Assembly (NCBI RefSeq): GCF_000282615.1
Contig: NZ_AKIY01000007.1
Location: forward strand, 1 to 54,688
Length of the DNA: 54,688 bases
Direction: 5' to 3'
Source: Bradyrhizobium sp. YR681
Lineage (GTDB): Bacteria > Pseudomonadota > Alphaproteobacteria > Rhizobiales > Xanthobacteraceae
The first letter of the stretch is position 1; each line of letters opens with the position of its first letter. Shown here piece after piece: positions 17,408 through 26,291 of this stretch. The translations under genes and the position numbers were made by a program. The notes below the pieces were generated by a model. That model worked only from the letters and a program-made list of their open reading frames with translations. It ran no database searches and had not been told where the DNA came from.

Positions 17408-17770
17408 GGGTTTTTCTCCGCTGACCGGGCAATTTGCCTGTAGAATTGATGGAAAGTCCGGAAGACGCGGCCCAAAACGGGCCATTTCGGCCCCAAGAGA
17501 GCCGCTCCCGGCGTCACACCGGGTCATCGCGGACAATTTGGCCGGCTTATAAGGGAGCGTCTGGTTTTCGTCAACGTCGCAAGAACGCACGATTCCCGTG
17601 AATATCGCTGTTTGAGCGGGGTTTTTAACCCATGAGGTGGCGACTCGTCCTATCAGCGCTTACATCCCACCTTGGCAGATTAGCGATCCGTAATTTGACC
17701 GGACCGGGGGCGGGCCGCATCCTTCACCCGCCAGATCGTTCACCGGGCAAATTCAGCGAGGACGAATTTC
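17408..17770. other. Divergent intergenic region rpmH / histidine kinase
   Basis: This 363-bp gap holds the rpmH leader and its promoter. The leader contains pairable G/C-rich blocks ('cccaaaacggg', 'ggccatttcggcc') that may form stem-loops. I see no DnaA boxes (TTATCCACA-type), so there is no sign of an origin here. A ribosome site (GAGGA, at about 17759) precedes the kinase gene. Confidence 0.5.
17546..17574 (-). promoter_or_regulatory. Sigma70-type promoter for rpmH-rnpA-yidC
   Basis: On the reverse strand, a -35 box TTGACG and a -10 box TATAAG are separated by exactly 17 bp. The expected start of transcription is near 17539, leaving a leader of about 130 bases before rpmH. This is one of the best promoter matches in the window, fitting a strongly expressed ribosomal protein gene. 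Confidence 0.7.
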
Positions 17771-19270
17771 GTGGCAGCGACAGACCTCCAGCCGATCCAG
17801 GATACGGATCAGCCGGACCCGCCGGCGATGCGGCCGCGCGGTCCTGCCGGGCTGGGGCTGTCAGGCAAGCTGCTGCTGCTCACCGTCCCCCTGGTGATGA
17901 TCGCAGCGATCCTGCTTTACGTCCCCGCCATCGCCAACTTCTGGGTCAACCGGCTCAACGACCGCGTCGCGGCGGCCAATACGGCGGCGCTGGTGCTGGA
18001 CGCCGCGCCGCTCGGCATGGTCCCCGATTCGCTGTCGCGCGAGATCCTGAAAAGCATCAATGCCCGCGCCGTCGCCATCAAGATGGGGCAGCAGCGCCGG
18101 CTGCTCGCCAGCGACAATTTGCCCTCCGCGATCGAGCACGATGTCGACCTGCGCGACATGACCGTGTGGGAGGCGATTACCGGCTCGTTCCAGATGATGC
18201 TGGAGACCGGCAACCAGCCGATCCGCATCGTCGGCCCCGGCGTCGGCAACGCCCAGTTCGTCGAAATCGTCACCGACGAACTGCCGCTGCGGCAGTCGAT
18301 GTACCGCTTCTCCCGCAATGTCGTGGTGGTCGCGCTGATCATCGGGGTGCTGACCGCGGGCCTGGTCTATCTCGCGCTCCACTATCTCTTCGTGCGGCCG
18401 ATGCGGCGGCTCACCGCCAGCCTGGTCGGCTTCCACGAAAACCCCGAAAGCGCGGCCCGGATCATCGTGCCGAGCCAGCGCAGCGACGAGATCGGCGTGG
18501 CCGAACGCGAATTGTCCGACATGCAGCGCGACCTGATGTCGATGCTGCATCAGAAGAGCCGCCTTGCCGCGCTCGGCCTCGCGGTGTCCAAGATCAACCA
18601 CGATCTGCGCAATCTGCTGGCCTCGGCGCAGCTCCTGTCAGATCAGCTCGCCAGCGTGCCGGACCCGCGGGTGCAGCGCTTTGCGCCAAAGCTGGTGCGC
18701 TCGCTCGAGCGCGCCATCGCCTTCTGCCAGTCGACGCTGTCCTATGGCCGCGCCCAGGAGGCCGCGCCCGACCGCCGCATGATCATGATCGAGCCCGTGG
18801 TGCTGGAGGTGCGCGAGACCGCGGGCCTTGCCAGCGACGCCTCGATCGCCTGGGTCGCCGCGATCGAGCGCGGGCTCGCGGTCGATGCCGACCCGGACCA
18901 GCTGTTCCGCGTGCTGCTCAATCTCGTCCGCAACGCCGCCCAGGCGCTGGAAAGCCATGCCTCGGCCGAGGGCGGCGCGCAGCAGATCCGGATCACGGGC
19001 AAGCGCGAAGGCGCCGTTGCCATCCTCGAGGTCTCCGACACCGGCCCGGGCGTGCCCCAGAAGACCCGGGATCACCTGTTCGAGGCGTTCCAGACGTCGG
19101 GGCGCCCCGGCGGCAGCGGACTTGGCCTTGCCATTGCGGCCGAACTGGTCCGCGCCCATGGCGGCGACATCCATCTGGTCGAAGGCACTCTCGGCGCCAC
19201 CTTCCGGATCGTCATCCCCGACCGCCCCGTGGAACTCCTCTCCATCCGCAACGAGCGGCAGCGGGCGTAG
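17771..19270 (+). CDS. Orphan sensor histidine kinase (HAMP-type, membrane bound)
   Basis: A 499-residue kinase. The order is: a cytoplasmic tail (1-32), membrane helix (33-56), a periplasmic sensor of about 125 residues, a second helix (184-207), a HAMP-like linker (208-262), and a dimerisation helix with His277 in 'SKINHDLRNLLASAQLL'. The ATPase domain has its N box at 381-392 ('VLLNLVRNAAQA'), DTGPG (423-427) and GGSGLGL (447-453). The H-box 'NHDLRN' resembles the subgroup with a short NHELRN-type box. The start is GTG at 17771 with GAGGA ahead. No response regulator gene adjoins it, so the partner is elsewhere and the signal is unknown. Confidence 0.9.
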   Translation: MAATDLQPIQDTDQPDPPAMRPRGPAGLGLSGKLLLLTVPLVMIAAILLYVPAIANFWVNRLNDRVAAANTAALVLDAAPLGMVPDSLSREILKSINARAVAIKMGQQRRLLASDNLPSAIEHDVDLRDMTVWEAITGSFQMMLETGNQPIRIVGPGVGNAQFVEIVTDELPLRQSMYRFSRNVVVVALIIGVLTAGLVYLALHYLFVRPMRRLTASLVGFHENPESAARIIVPSQRSDEIGVAERELSDMQRDLMSMLHQKSRLAALGLAVSKINHDLRNLLASAQLLSDQLASVPDPRVQRFAPKLVRSLERAIAFCQSTLSYGRAQEAAPDRRMIMIEPVVLEVRETAGLASDASIAWVAAIERGLAVDADPDQLFRVLLNLVRNAAQALESHASAEGGAQQIRITGKREGAVAILEVSDTGPGVPQKTRDHLFEAFQTSGRPGGSGLGLAIAAELVRAHGGDIHLVEGTLGATFRIVIPDRPVELLSIRNERQRA

Positions 19271-19314
19271 GTCGGTCAAAGGCCGACGTTTCCACTAGCT
19301 TTGCCTACCCATCC

Positions 19315-19354
19315 GTCATTCCGGGCCTGGTCCTGCGGGCCATCCCGGAATGAC
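19315..19354 (+). terminator. Hairpin after histidine kinase gene
   Basis: A 40-base inverted repeat, 'gtcattccggg' against 'cccggaatgac', with a G/C-rich inner stem. It lies 45 bp past the kinase stop. There is no strong T run, so it is either a rho-dependent or weak terminator or a short relative of the 'gtcat ... atgac' intergenic repeats. Confidence 0.45.
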
Positions 19355-19501
19355 GACGGTGAGGTGGAAATACGCGAAAATCTCCCCATCCCAGACCTTG
19401 CCAACCGCGACAAGAGCGGTTAGTCAGAGCGCTCTTTCGCACCCCTCCGGCGCTGTCCGGAGGCTGCCTGCGGGCCAAAGCCCGCACTGTTCGCGAAAAA
19501 C

Positions 19502-19578
19502 GCGCCCGTAGCTCAGCTGGATAGAGCATCAGACTACGAATCTGAGGGTCGGACGTTCGAATCGTTCCGGGCGCGCCA
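19502..19578 (+). tRNA. tRNA-Arg (anticodon ACG)
   Basis: A 77-base tRNA that folds as a full cloverleaf. The acceptor stem GCGCCCG pairs with CGGGCGC, the D-arm is 'GCTCAGCTGGATAGAGC', the anticodon stem TCAGA/TCTGA encloses loop CTACGAA with anticodon ACG, and the T loop is TTCGAAT. The discriminator G and an encoded CCA end follow. ACG is the usual arginine tRNA whose first anticodon base becomes inosine to read CGU/CGC/CGA. Confidence 0.97.
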
Positions 19579-20044
19579 TTTTCCGGTCTTGCACGATATC
19601 GGTGCTCGGCGTCGGCGACGACGAGACTCAGTGCGCGCTGGCTGGAAGGCCAGGGATCAGGGCCGTTGTGCTGCCCCGCCTTCAAACTTGTGTCGCGCGA
19701 TTCTGGATCAAGATTGCCGCGACCGATCGCCTGGACGATTTCATCACGCCGAGACCGGCATCGCTCCCGTGACCGGATCGCAGCTTCAGGACAAGGCTTT
19801 GTCTTTCGGCTAGCGAGCGCCGTCCGGAGCCTGCGAACCCATCGGCAGTTGTTGCGGTGCGTCGCGCGTCCTGCACACGTCGTGCTTGACGAGGAAGATG
19901 GCGCAACCTAGCGTTTGGCGCGGCAAGCCGAGGGCTGGCGAGCAGGCGCGTGAGAGCAAGTGCATACGATGCCGGTCGACCCGGTGGTGTCGCTGTGCTC
20001 TGAATCGAACTGCTCGCGCGATGCGGACGTATTCGCGAGGGGCA
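19579..20044. other. Gene-free stretch downstream of tRNA-Arg
   Basis: This 466-bp interval between the tRNA and the DUF2235 gene holds no convincing gene. The short open frames here have poor composition and no ribosome sites. A boundary repeat of the tRNA 3' end would suggest an integrated island, but I did not find a second copy by eye. The composition looks more mixed than in the housekeeping block, and the next genes are accessory. Confidence 0.4.
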
Positions 20045-22810
20045 ATGACTCACGAATCCACTCTTCCATCTCGCGAAGCAGCCGGCGAGAGCACGGCTGC
20101 GACCGACGTCTCCGCGATCACCCCATCCGGACGCAAGATCGTCGTCTTCGCCGACGGAACGGGAAACGCGTTCTCGACGCAGGAGTCGAACGTCTGGCGG
20201 CTTTACGAAGCGCTCGACCGCACCAAACCGGACCAGATTGCCTATTACATCAAAGGTGTCGGCACCGCCGGCTGGAAGCCGTTCGCGATCCTCGACGGGA
20301 TCACGGGTATCGGCGTTCCGTCAAACGTTCGCACTCTCTATCGCTTTCTTTGCTGGACCTGGAAGCCCGGCGACGAGATCTACATCTTCGGATTCAGCCG
20401 GGGCGCCTTCACGGCACGCACGCTCGCGGGATTGATCGCATCGGAAGGCCTCGTCCCTGCCGCCATCGACGGCGAGGGGGTCTCGCACGCCGACATGGAG
20501 CGCAATGCGATGGCGGCCTGGCGCGCCTATCGCAGCAAGAGCGTGAAATCGGGGCAGGTGTGGCCGACCGTGCTGGTGGGACGATGGATCCGCGATGCGA
20601 TCCTGCTCGCCAGGCAAATGACGATCGGGAAGCTTCTCAAGCACCTATCGTATGACGAGGTCCAGGTAAAACGCAAAGAGGCCGACGATTGCCTCGAGCG
20701 CGAGATGCGCGCAAGCGCCGGCCCCGATGTGTCGCCGGAGCAGATCGCCGAAAGCAGGCGGGACAACGTCCACGTCGAGTTTCTCGGCGTCTTCGATACC
20801 GTCGAGGCGTTCGGGGTGCCGATCGAAGAGCTTCGCGTCGCGATCGACTACGTGATATGGCCGATCTCGTTCCGCAACGGGAAGCCCCATGCGAAGATCA
20901 AGCGCATCCGCCATGCGCTGGCTCTCGATGACGAGCGCACCACCTTTCACCCGATCCGCTTCGATCAGAGCGACGAGAACGAGGAGCAGAGGAAACGGGG
21001 ACGCATCAAGGAGGCCTGGTTCGCAGGCGTGCATTCCGATGTCGGTGGTGGTTATCCGGACGGCAATCTCTCTTATGTCCCGCTGACCTGGATGGCCGGT
21101 CAGGTCGAGAACGATTTGCGTTTCCAGCCGAACCGCATCGATTATTTCCGCGCGTATCAGTCGGTGATCGGACCGGTGCATGATTCGCGGGCGGGTGCCG
21201 CGATCATGTATCGCTACAGTCCCCGGCCCATCGAGAACGACCCTGCCTATGGCGGACCGCCGGTGGTCCACCACAGCGTCGTTCAGCGCATGTTGCACGG
21301 CTCCGACAATTACGCGCCGATCACCCTTCCGGCGGAGGCGCGCGTCTGGCTGCCGGGAACGACCGGCGAAACGGCGGATCTGACCGAGCCCGCGCGGGCC
21401 CGCGTACGGACGAGCTGGCAAGCACCGGCCGCTTCGAGCCAGGCCCGCCAGGACAACGCCGCCGCAGGAGAGGCAGCCGTCCGGCAGTTGCCGCCGCCGA
21501 ACTCCGGCATCGTGCAACTCACGCTCGACATCGTCTGGTGGCGCCGCGTCTCCTATTTCGTGCTGCTGGCTCTGCTGGCCGTCGTTCTCGCATGGCCGAA
21601 GCTTGCCGCAGAGATCGTCGCAGGCCTGAGATATCTGGCTGAACTGGTCGGACTGAGCCGCTTTTACGGAGGATTGGAGGAGGGCAACGACAGGGTCGCC
21701 CGCGTGCTCGCGATTCCGTTCGATATCGTCAAGACGTTCGTCCCCGCGGCCGCGGGTGTATGGCTCGATACGGCGCGGACATATCCGCTGCTGACCATCG
21801 TCCTCGCTCTCCTGATCTATGCCGCGCTGAAATGGGCGACGTCTCTGCGCGACCGGATCCACGCCCGTGCGCGCCTCGCATGGATTCATCCTGATCGAAA
21901 GATCGCGGGCGACGAACGCAAGGCGATGATGCCGCAGGGGCAGGATGGATCGCGCAGCTTCGCCCGAAAAAGGCGCCTCGGCCCGGTCTCCAATGGCCTG
22001 GCAAAGCTGTTCTCGACATGGATATTCCCGGGAACGCTTCTGCTTGGCCTTTTCGCCGTGCTCGTCGTCGCCAGCGGCCGCTCGGCGTTCAACTGGTACG
22101 CGGGTCGCAATACGCCCATGTGCGCGACCGCGGGCGAGACGGTCGTCCCCGAACAGCTGGTGAAGGCAGAGAAGCTGTTCGAGACGAGCTCCATGTGCTG
22201 GGGCAGTGGTCTCTTCCTCGAGAAAGGCTACAAGTACCGCATCCTGATCAAGGTGAAGGAGCCCTGGTTCGATCGTACGATCATGTCGGGGCCGAACGGC
22301 TTCCAGCGTCCGCTCCTCAGCGCGCACGGGATCGCGCTGCCCGTCCGTCGATGGTACGGAGCCGACTGGTTTCAGCCGATCGCGCGTATCGGCAAATGGG
22401 GGACGGACGAGCTTGCGCTCGTGGCGGTCAACCAGATGCCGGCGGATGAGGCGCCGCGCAAGATCCCGCCGAAGCTCGAGAAGGAGCTTCCGGATCACGT
22501 GGAGTACAGTCCGACCGCTGAGATGACGAAGAAGAATCGGAACGCGGGCTGTCGCCTGCTTGCGTTCGACCGGATCGATCCGTCGGCCCTGCCCGCAGCC
22601 CAGGAGACCTGGAAGCAGCAGGGATTTGCAGAGCAATTCGTCGCGGAGTTCATCGCGCCGGAGTCAGGCGAGCTGTTTCTTTATCTGAACGATGCAATCC
22701 AGATTCTGCCCTTCCTCGGTCCCTACGATTGTTACTACGGCAACAACAGCGGCACCGCGGAGGTCTACCTGCAGCGCGTGCCGATGCCGATGCCGCTGAC
22801 GTCGAATTGA
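20045..22810 (+). CDS. Membrane-anchored DUF2235 (Tle1-like) serine hydrolase
   Basis: A 921-residue protein. The N-terminal about 340 residues are a DUF2235 alpha/beta hydrolase: 'VVFADGTGNAF' (34-44), the nucleophile elbow GFSRG (116-120, Ser118), 'FLGVFDTVEAFG' (Asp251) and 'GVHSDVGGGYPDG' (His330), giving a complete Ser-Asp-His triad as in Tle1 phospholipases. Three membrane helices follow (about 502-520, 581-599, 659-677). They are separated by an amphipathic segment and a basic loop. A 240-residue C-terminal domain with several Cys is last. The ATG at 20045 has GAGGGG just ahead; an earlier in-frame extension is not protein-like. It converges with the M48 gene. The substrate (a lipid or acyl ester) is inferred. 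Confidence 0.85.
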   Translation: MTHESTLPSREAAGESTAATDVSAITPSGRKIVVFADGTGNAFSTQESNVWRLYEALDRTKPDQIAYYIKGVGTAGWKPFAILDGITGIGVPSNVRTLYRFLCWTWKPGDEIYIFGFSRGAFTARTLAGLIASEGLVPAAIDGEGVSHADMERNAMAAWRAYRSKSVKSGQVWPTVLVGRWIRDAILLARQMTIGKLLKHLSYDEVQVKRKEADDCLEREMRASAGPDVSPEQIAESRRDNVHVEFLGVFDTVEAFGVPIEELRVAIDYVIWPISFRNGKPHAKIKRIRHALALDDERTTFHPIRFDQSDENEEQRKRGRIKEAWFAGVHSDVGGGYPDGNLSYVPLTWMAGQVENDLRFQPNRIDYFRAYQSVIGPVHDSRAGAAIMYRYSPRPIENDPAYGGPPVVHHSVVQRMLHGSDNYAPITLPAEARVWLPGTTGETADLTEPARARVRTSWQAPAASSQARQDNAAAGEAAVRQLPPPNSGIVQLTLDIVWWRRVSYFVLLALLAVVLAWPKLAAEIVAGLRYLAELVGLSRFYGGLEEGNDRVARVLAIPFDIVKTFVPAAAGVWLDTARTYPLLTIVLALLIYAALKWATSLRDRIHARARLAWIHPDRKIAGDERKAMMPQGQDGSRSFARKRRLGPVSNGLAKLFSTWIFPGTLLLGLFAVLVVASGRSAFNWYAGRNTPMCATAGETVVPEQLVKAEKLFETSSMCWGSGLFLEKGYKYRILIKVKEPWFDRTIMSGPNGFQRPLLSAHGIALPVRRWYGADWFQPIARIGKWGTDELALVAVNQMPADEAPRKIPPKLEKELPDHVEYSPTAEMTKKNRNAGCRLLAFDRIDPSALPAAQETWKQQGFAEQFVAEFIAPESGELFLYLNDAIQILPFLGPYDCYYGNNSGTAEVYLQRVPMPMPLTSN

Positions 22811-22816
22811 CGGCGC

Positions 22817-23893
22817 TCACCTGCCGACGGTGACCCAGGCCTGCGCCTTCTTCCGCCAGTCCTCGTCGAAGCGCGCAGCGATGTCCCTTGCCGCATCCCG
22901 CGAGAGAAGCCGCTCGATGGCGGAGGTCTCGGCCTCGCCGATATCGGGGACATCGGCGTATCCGAGATTGGCGAGCCGCCTTGCAAACGGCGGATGCGTC
23001 GTGTCCGGATCGTGCTCGCGCGTGAGGCCGGCGACGGCGGCGGCACTCATCGGCCCGGGCGCCCTGATGTCCCCGAGCTGCTCGAACACGCGCGCGAGCG
23101 GCGGGCGCGGCGCATTGACGGCGCCCAGGACCTCCTTCTCCAGAGGGGCGTAGATGAGATCGGTAAGACGTGTTCCGCACGCCTCCGTCAGAACCAGCGC
23201 GCGCGCCATCTCGGCGCGCCCAACCTGCTCGGCGGCGCCGAGATCGGCGTTGAGCTCGTTCTCCCGCGACAGCGCGCGATATTCCCTCTCGAGCCATTCG
23301 AGCAGGGAGTGGAGCAGGGCCCGTGCAATGCGTCCGGTGATGGTCCGGTCCGGATCGGCGTAGAACAGCACGTTTTCGGAAGCTGCGATGAAATCCGCAA
23401 GGTTGATGCTTCCCGAGGTGTGCCGGAGCCGGGCATGGGCCACCTCATGGGCGATGATGGCGCGAAGTGCGCGCTCGTCGAGGACGATCAGCAGCGGCAG
23501 GCCGACGGTCATCGTGACCTGCCGCCCGAACAGCCCGGCATATCGGCTGACCTCGCCGATCGAGGCGTTGAAGTCCGTATCGATCCGCAGGCTGCGGTTC
23601 GATCGGACGAAGTCCGGGTCGAGCTCCTTCCACGCCGCCCAGAGGCCCGGGGCGGCCTCCTCGTTCGCCTCGAAACTGCGATGCTTGGGCGCGGGCAGCA
23701 GCAGCAGGCCGATCGCGACCGCCATCGCGGCCGTGAAGATCGAGAACACGATCGGCGCCGTCGCCAGCGTCGCGATCGTGTAACGATCCAGCGCCATCAG
23801 CCAGACGGCCAGGATCGCGCAGGCCAGCGCCACGACCGGAAGAACGGCGTAGCGACCAAGGCGCAGGATGATTTTCAGAACAAGGCGTCTCAT
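22817..23893 (-). CDS. M48-family membrane metallopeptidase
   Basis: A 358-residue protein with two N-terminal membrane helices (about 16-36 and 42-66), then a zinc peptidase domain. The zinc motif HEVAH is at 149-153 ('IIAHEVAHARLRH') and the third ligand is in 'ENELNAD' (Glu213, with Asp217), matching HtpX/M48 layout. The motif 'THPPFARRLANLG' near the C-terminus is also typical. The active site is probably cytoplasmic-facing or membrane-proximal. The ATG at 23893 is preferred over a TTG 48 bases upstream. It ends 6 bp from the DUF2235 gene, tail to tail. Confidence 0.88.
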   Translation of the reverse strand: MRRLVLKIILRLGRYAVLPVVALACAILAVWLMALDRYTIATLATAPIVFSIFTAAMAVAIGLLLLPAPKHRSFEANEEAAPGLWAAWKELDPDFVRSNRSLRIDTDFNASIGEVSRYAGLFGRQVTMTVGLPLLIVLDERALRAIIAHEVAHARLRHTSGSINLADFIAASENVLFYADPDRTITGRIARALLHSLLEWLEREYRALSRENELNADLGAAEQVGRAEMARALVLTEACGTRLTDLIYAPLEKEVLGAVNAPRPPLARVFEQLGDIRAPGPMSAAAVAGLTREHDPDTTHPPFARRLANLGYADVPDIGEAETSAIERLLSRDAARDIAARFDEDWRKKAQAWVTVGR

Positions 23894-24096
23894 CTGCGCC
23901 CTGCGCGAAATCCAGCGGCGACAAAGGCCTCCAGACAACAAAGCATTTAAGCCGCCGACGATTCCAGATGTGTCGCGACATCTTTGTCAGGGGAGTTCCT
24001 GAAGTCAATCGCGACCTCGAGTCGAGCAACGGCAAAGCCGAATGGCGGCAGATCGCGCCGCCGCCATTCGAAACCCGTCAGGCCGTTCGCGTGCCC

Positions 24097-25401
24097 TCAC
24101 GCCGTGGCGAGCGCGGGCTGCACTGGCCGCCGGCCGATCCTCAGCGACAGCAGCGCCGCGACGATGCCTGTCGCGCCGGCGATCATGAAGGCCTGCAGAT
24201 AATCACCCTGCGCCGAGCGCATGAAGCCGGCGAAGACGGTGGCGCTGGCCGCTCCCAGTTGATGGCCCGCGACCACCCAGCCGAAGATCAGCGGCGCGTT
24301 CTTGTCGCCGAAGGTCTCGTTGGCGATGCGCACGGTCGGCGGCACGGTCGCGATCCAGTCGAGCCCGTAGAACGCCGCGAACACCGTCAGGCTGACAAGC
24401 GAGAAGTCCGAATAGGGCAGGTAGATCAGCGACAGCCCGCGCAGCCCGTAATAGAAGAACAAGAGCTTGCGCGGATCGAAACGGTCGGTGAGCCAGCCCG
24501 ACAGCGTGGTGCCGAACAGGTCGAAGAACCCCATCAATGCGAGCAGGCTTGCGGCCTGCACTTCGAAAATGCCGTGGTCGCCGCAGAACGCGATCAGATG
24601 GGTGCCGACGAGGCCGTTGGTGGTGAAGCCGCAGATGAAGAAGGTCGCGAACAGGAACCAGAAGGTCGGCGTCTTCGCCGCGCGCACGAGGTTGCTGATC
24701 GCCGCGACGAACGGATTGCCCTGCGCCGGCGCTGCGGGCGCGTCGTCATGCGCGCTGCCGTAGGAGCGCAGGCCGACCGACGCGGGCCGCTCCGGCACCA
24801 GGACATAGACCAGCGGAATCAGCGCCGCGCAGCATGCGGCCACCGTCAGCACCACCGGCTTCCAGCCGCCCCATTCGACCAGCGCCGCAAGGCCCGGCAT
24901 GAAGATGAGCGTGCCGGTCGCGGTGCTCGCGGTCAAAAGTCCCATGACGAGGCCGCGATTGGTGGTGAACCAGCGGTTGACGATGGTGGCGCCGAGCACG
25001 TTGGCCACCGCGCCCGAGCCGATGCCGGACAGCAGTCCCCAGGTCAGGAACAATTGCCACGGCGCGGTCATGAAATAGCTCGCGCCCGTCGAAGCGGACA
25101 TCAGCGCCAGCGCGCCCAGCACCGTGCGGCGGATGCCGAAGCGCTGCATCACGGCGGCGGCGAACGGCCCCGCGAGGCCATAAAGGAAGATGCCGATCGC
25201 GGCCGACGACGAGATCACGCTGACGTCCCAGCCGAACGCCTTCTGGAGCGGCAGCATCAGCACGCCCGGCGTCGAACGCAGGCCGGCTGCGGCCAGCAGC
25301 GCCAGGAAGATCACCGCGACGACCACGAACGCGTAGTTCGGGCCGAACGGCCGCCTCGAGACCGATTGAACGGAGGCAGGTTGAATGGAAGAAGGGGGCA
25401 T
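24097..25401 (-). CDS. MFS transporter, OFA/monocarboxylate-like
   Basis: A 434-residue permease with about 12 helices. Signals of the family include 'AGLRSTPGVLMLPLQKAFGWD' in helix 1 and its loop, 'GLLSGIGSGAVANVLGATIVNRWF..NRGLVMGLL' in helices 4-5, and 'GWLTDRFDPRKLLFFYYGLRG'. The OFA/monocarboxylate branch moves small organic acids, but the substrate here is unknown. The start codon directly abuts the left operator arm, so there is no room for a normal leader. The divergent TetR gene is its likely regulator. Confidence 0.87.
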   Translation of the reverse strand: MPPSSIQPASVQSVSRRPFGPNYAFVVVAVIFLALLAAAGLRSTPGVLMLPLQKAFGWDVSVISSSAAIGIFLYGLAGPFAAAVMQRFGIRRTVLGALALMSASTGASYFMTAPWQLFLTWGLLSGIGSGAVANVLGATIVNRWFTTNRGLVMGLLTASTATGTLIFMPGLAALVEWGGWKPVVLTVAACCAALIPLVYVLVPERPASVGLRSYGSAHDDAPAAPAQGNPFVAAISNLVRAAKTPTFWFLFATFFICGFTTNGLVGTHLIAFCGDHGIFEVQAASLLALMGFFDLFGTTLSGWLTDRFDPRKLLFFYYGLRGLSLIYLPYSDFSLVSLTVFAAFYGLDWIATVPPTVRIANETFGDKNAPLIFGWVVAGHQLGAASATVFAGFMRSAQGDYLQAFMIAGATGIVAALLSLRIGRRPVQPALATA

Positions 25402-25454
25402 GTTACTTACCGGTACGTATTGCGATGCGGCATTAGTACGTACCGGTCAGTAAC
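25402..25454. promoter_or_regulatory. TetR operator between MFS gene and regulator
   Basis: Two 18-base arms face each other: 'gttacttaccggtacgta' (25402-25419) and 'tacgtaccggtcagtaac' (25437-25454). They match as inverted repeats at 17 of 18 positions, with a 17-base spacer. The arrangement between divergent MFS and TetR genes marks it as the operator. The left arm touches the MFS start codon. Confidence 0.8.
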
Positions 25455-25487
25455 ATTGTCAAGCCCATCTGGAAGGCAGCGAAGCCG

Positions 25488-26084
25488 ATGAAGAAGAAAG
25501 TCGAAACCCCAGCGGACCCGCCGCTCCGGGCCGCCGACCGGATTCGCGCCTCCGCCAGCGAGCTGTTCTACCGCGAGGGCATCCGCGCCGTCGGCGTCGA
25601 CGAGGTGGTGGACCGGGCCGGCGTGACCAAGCCCAGCCTCTATCGCAGCTTCGCCTCCAAGGACGATCTCGCCGCCGCCTATTTGCGCGATTACGATTTG
25701 AGCTTCTGGGAGAACTTCGAGCGTCCCGGCGGCAAATCCTACCCTGACGCGCGCGACCATGTGCTGGCCTATATCGCCCAGCTGTCGGCGCGCGCCGTGC
25801 GCAAGGGCTATCGCGGCTGCGGCCTCAGCAATGCCGCGGTGGAATATCCGGCACGAGACAATCCGGCGAGGCAAGTCGCCGAAGCGCACAAGAAGGTCTT
25901 CCGCAAGCGCCTGCGCGAGCTTGCTGGCGCCATGGGCGCGCGCCAGCCCGCGGTGCTGGGCGATGCGCTGCTGCTGCTGATCGAAGGCATCTACGTCACC
26001 GGCCAGCAATCGGAGGACGGCCCGGCGCAATCGGCGCTCGCGGCGGCGAAGCTGCTGATCGATGCGGGTGTGAAGGCGGGGTGA
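25488..26084 (+). CDS. TetR/AcrR family regulator
   Basis: A 198-residue repressor. The DNA-binding helix-turn-helix is at about residues 18-60 ('IRASASELFYREGIRAVGVDEVVDRAGVTKPSLYRSFASKDDLAAAYL'), with the usual Tyr/Phe contacts in 'SLYRSF'. The C-terminal ligand domain has 'YRGCGLSNAAVEYP', a short motif common in TetR proteins of this subgroup. It is divergent from the MFS gene across a palindromic operator and very likely represses it and itself. Confidence 0.9.
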   Translation: MKKKVETPADPPLRAADRIRASASELFYREGIRAVGVDEVVDRAGVTKPSLYRSFASKDDLAAAYLRDYDLSFWENFERPGGKSYPDARDHVLAYIAQLSARAVRKGYRGCGLSNAAVEYPARDNPARQVAEAHKKVFRKRLRELAGAMGARQPAVLGDALLLLIEGIYVTGQQSEDGPAQSALAAAKLLIDAGVKAG

Positions 26085-26291
26085 GGGTGGGCGCCGGACA
26101 GCCTTGTCCGGAGATCATGCGCCACCTTCTTCGGCGTGGCTGTGGCCCCGAAAGTTCCATCCTGTGTGGAGGATGCGCGCGACCGCCGCCAATGTGCGCC
26201 GTCCAGCGGAATCGGCTTTGAAATTTCAATGAACGAGCGACGGTGAGAGATCTCGGTAAATCGCCGGATCTCTTCACCGCCGCGACGTCGA

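Noticed and set aside
17408..17770. Replication origin next to rpmH
   Set aside because: rpmH lies near the origin in some bacteria, but no DnaA boxes, dnaA or A/T-rich unwinding region were seen here.
17632..19353. Forward open frame of 573 codons over the histidine kinase
   Set aside because: A second forward frame that is Arg/Pro/Ala-rich with no domain. The frame beginning at 17771 has all kinase motifs.
19305..19685. Reverse open frame of 126 codons containing 'TIRTSDPQIRSLMLYPAELR'
   Set aside because: It is antisense to tRNA-Arg. This peptide is a well-known false gene product that arises wherever the opposite strand of such a tRNA is translated.
20645..22636. Reverse open frame of 663 codons
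   Set aside because: It is the shadow of the DUF2235 gene, whose forward frame has a full catalytic triad and membrane helices.
20045..22810. Type VI secretion effector
   Set aside because: The triad fits Tle1, but there are no VgrG, PAAR, Hcp or immunity-like genes around it, and the three membrane helices argue against a simple secreted effector.
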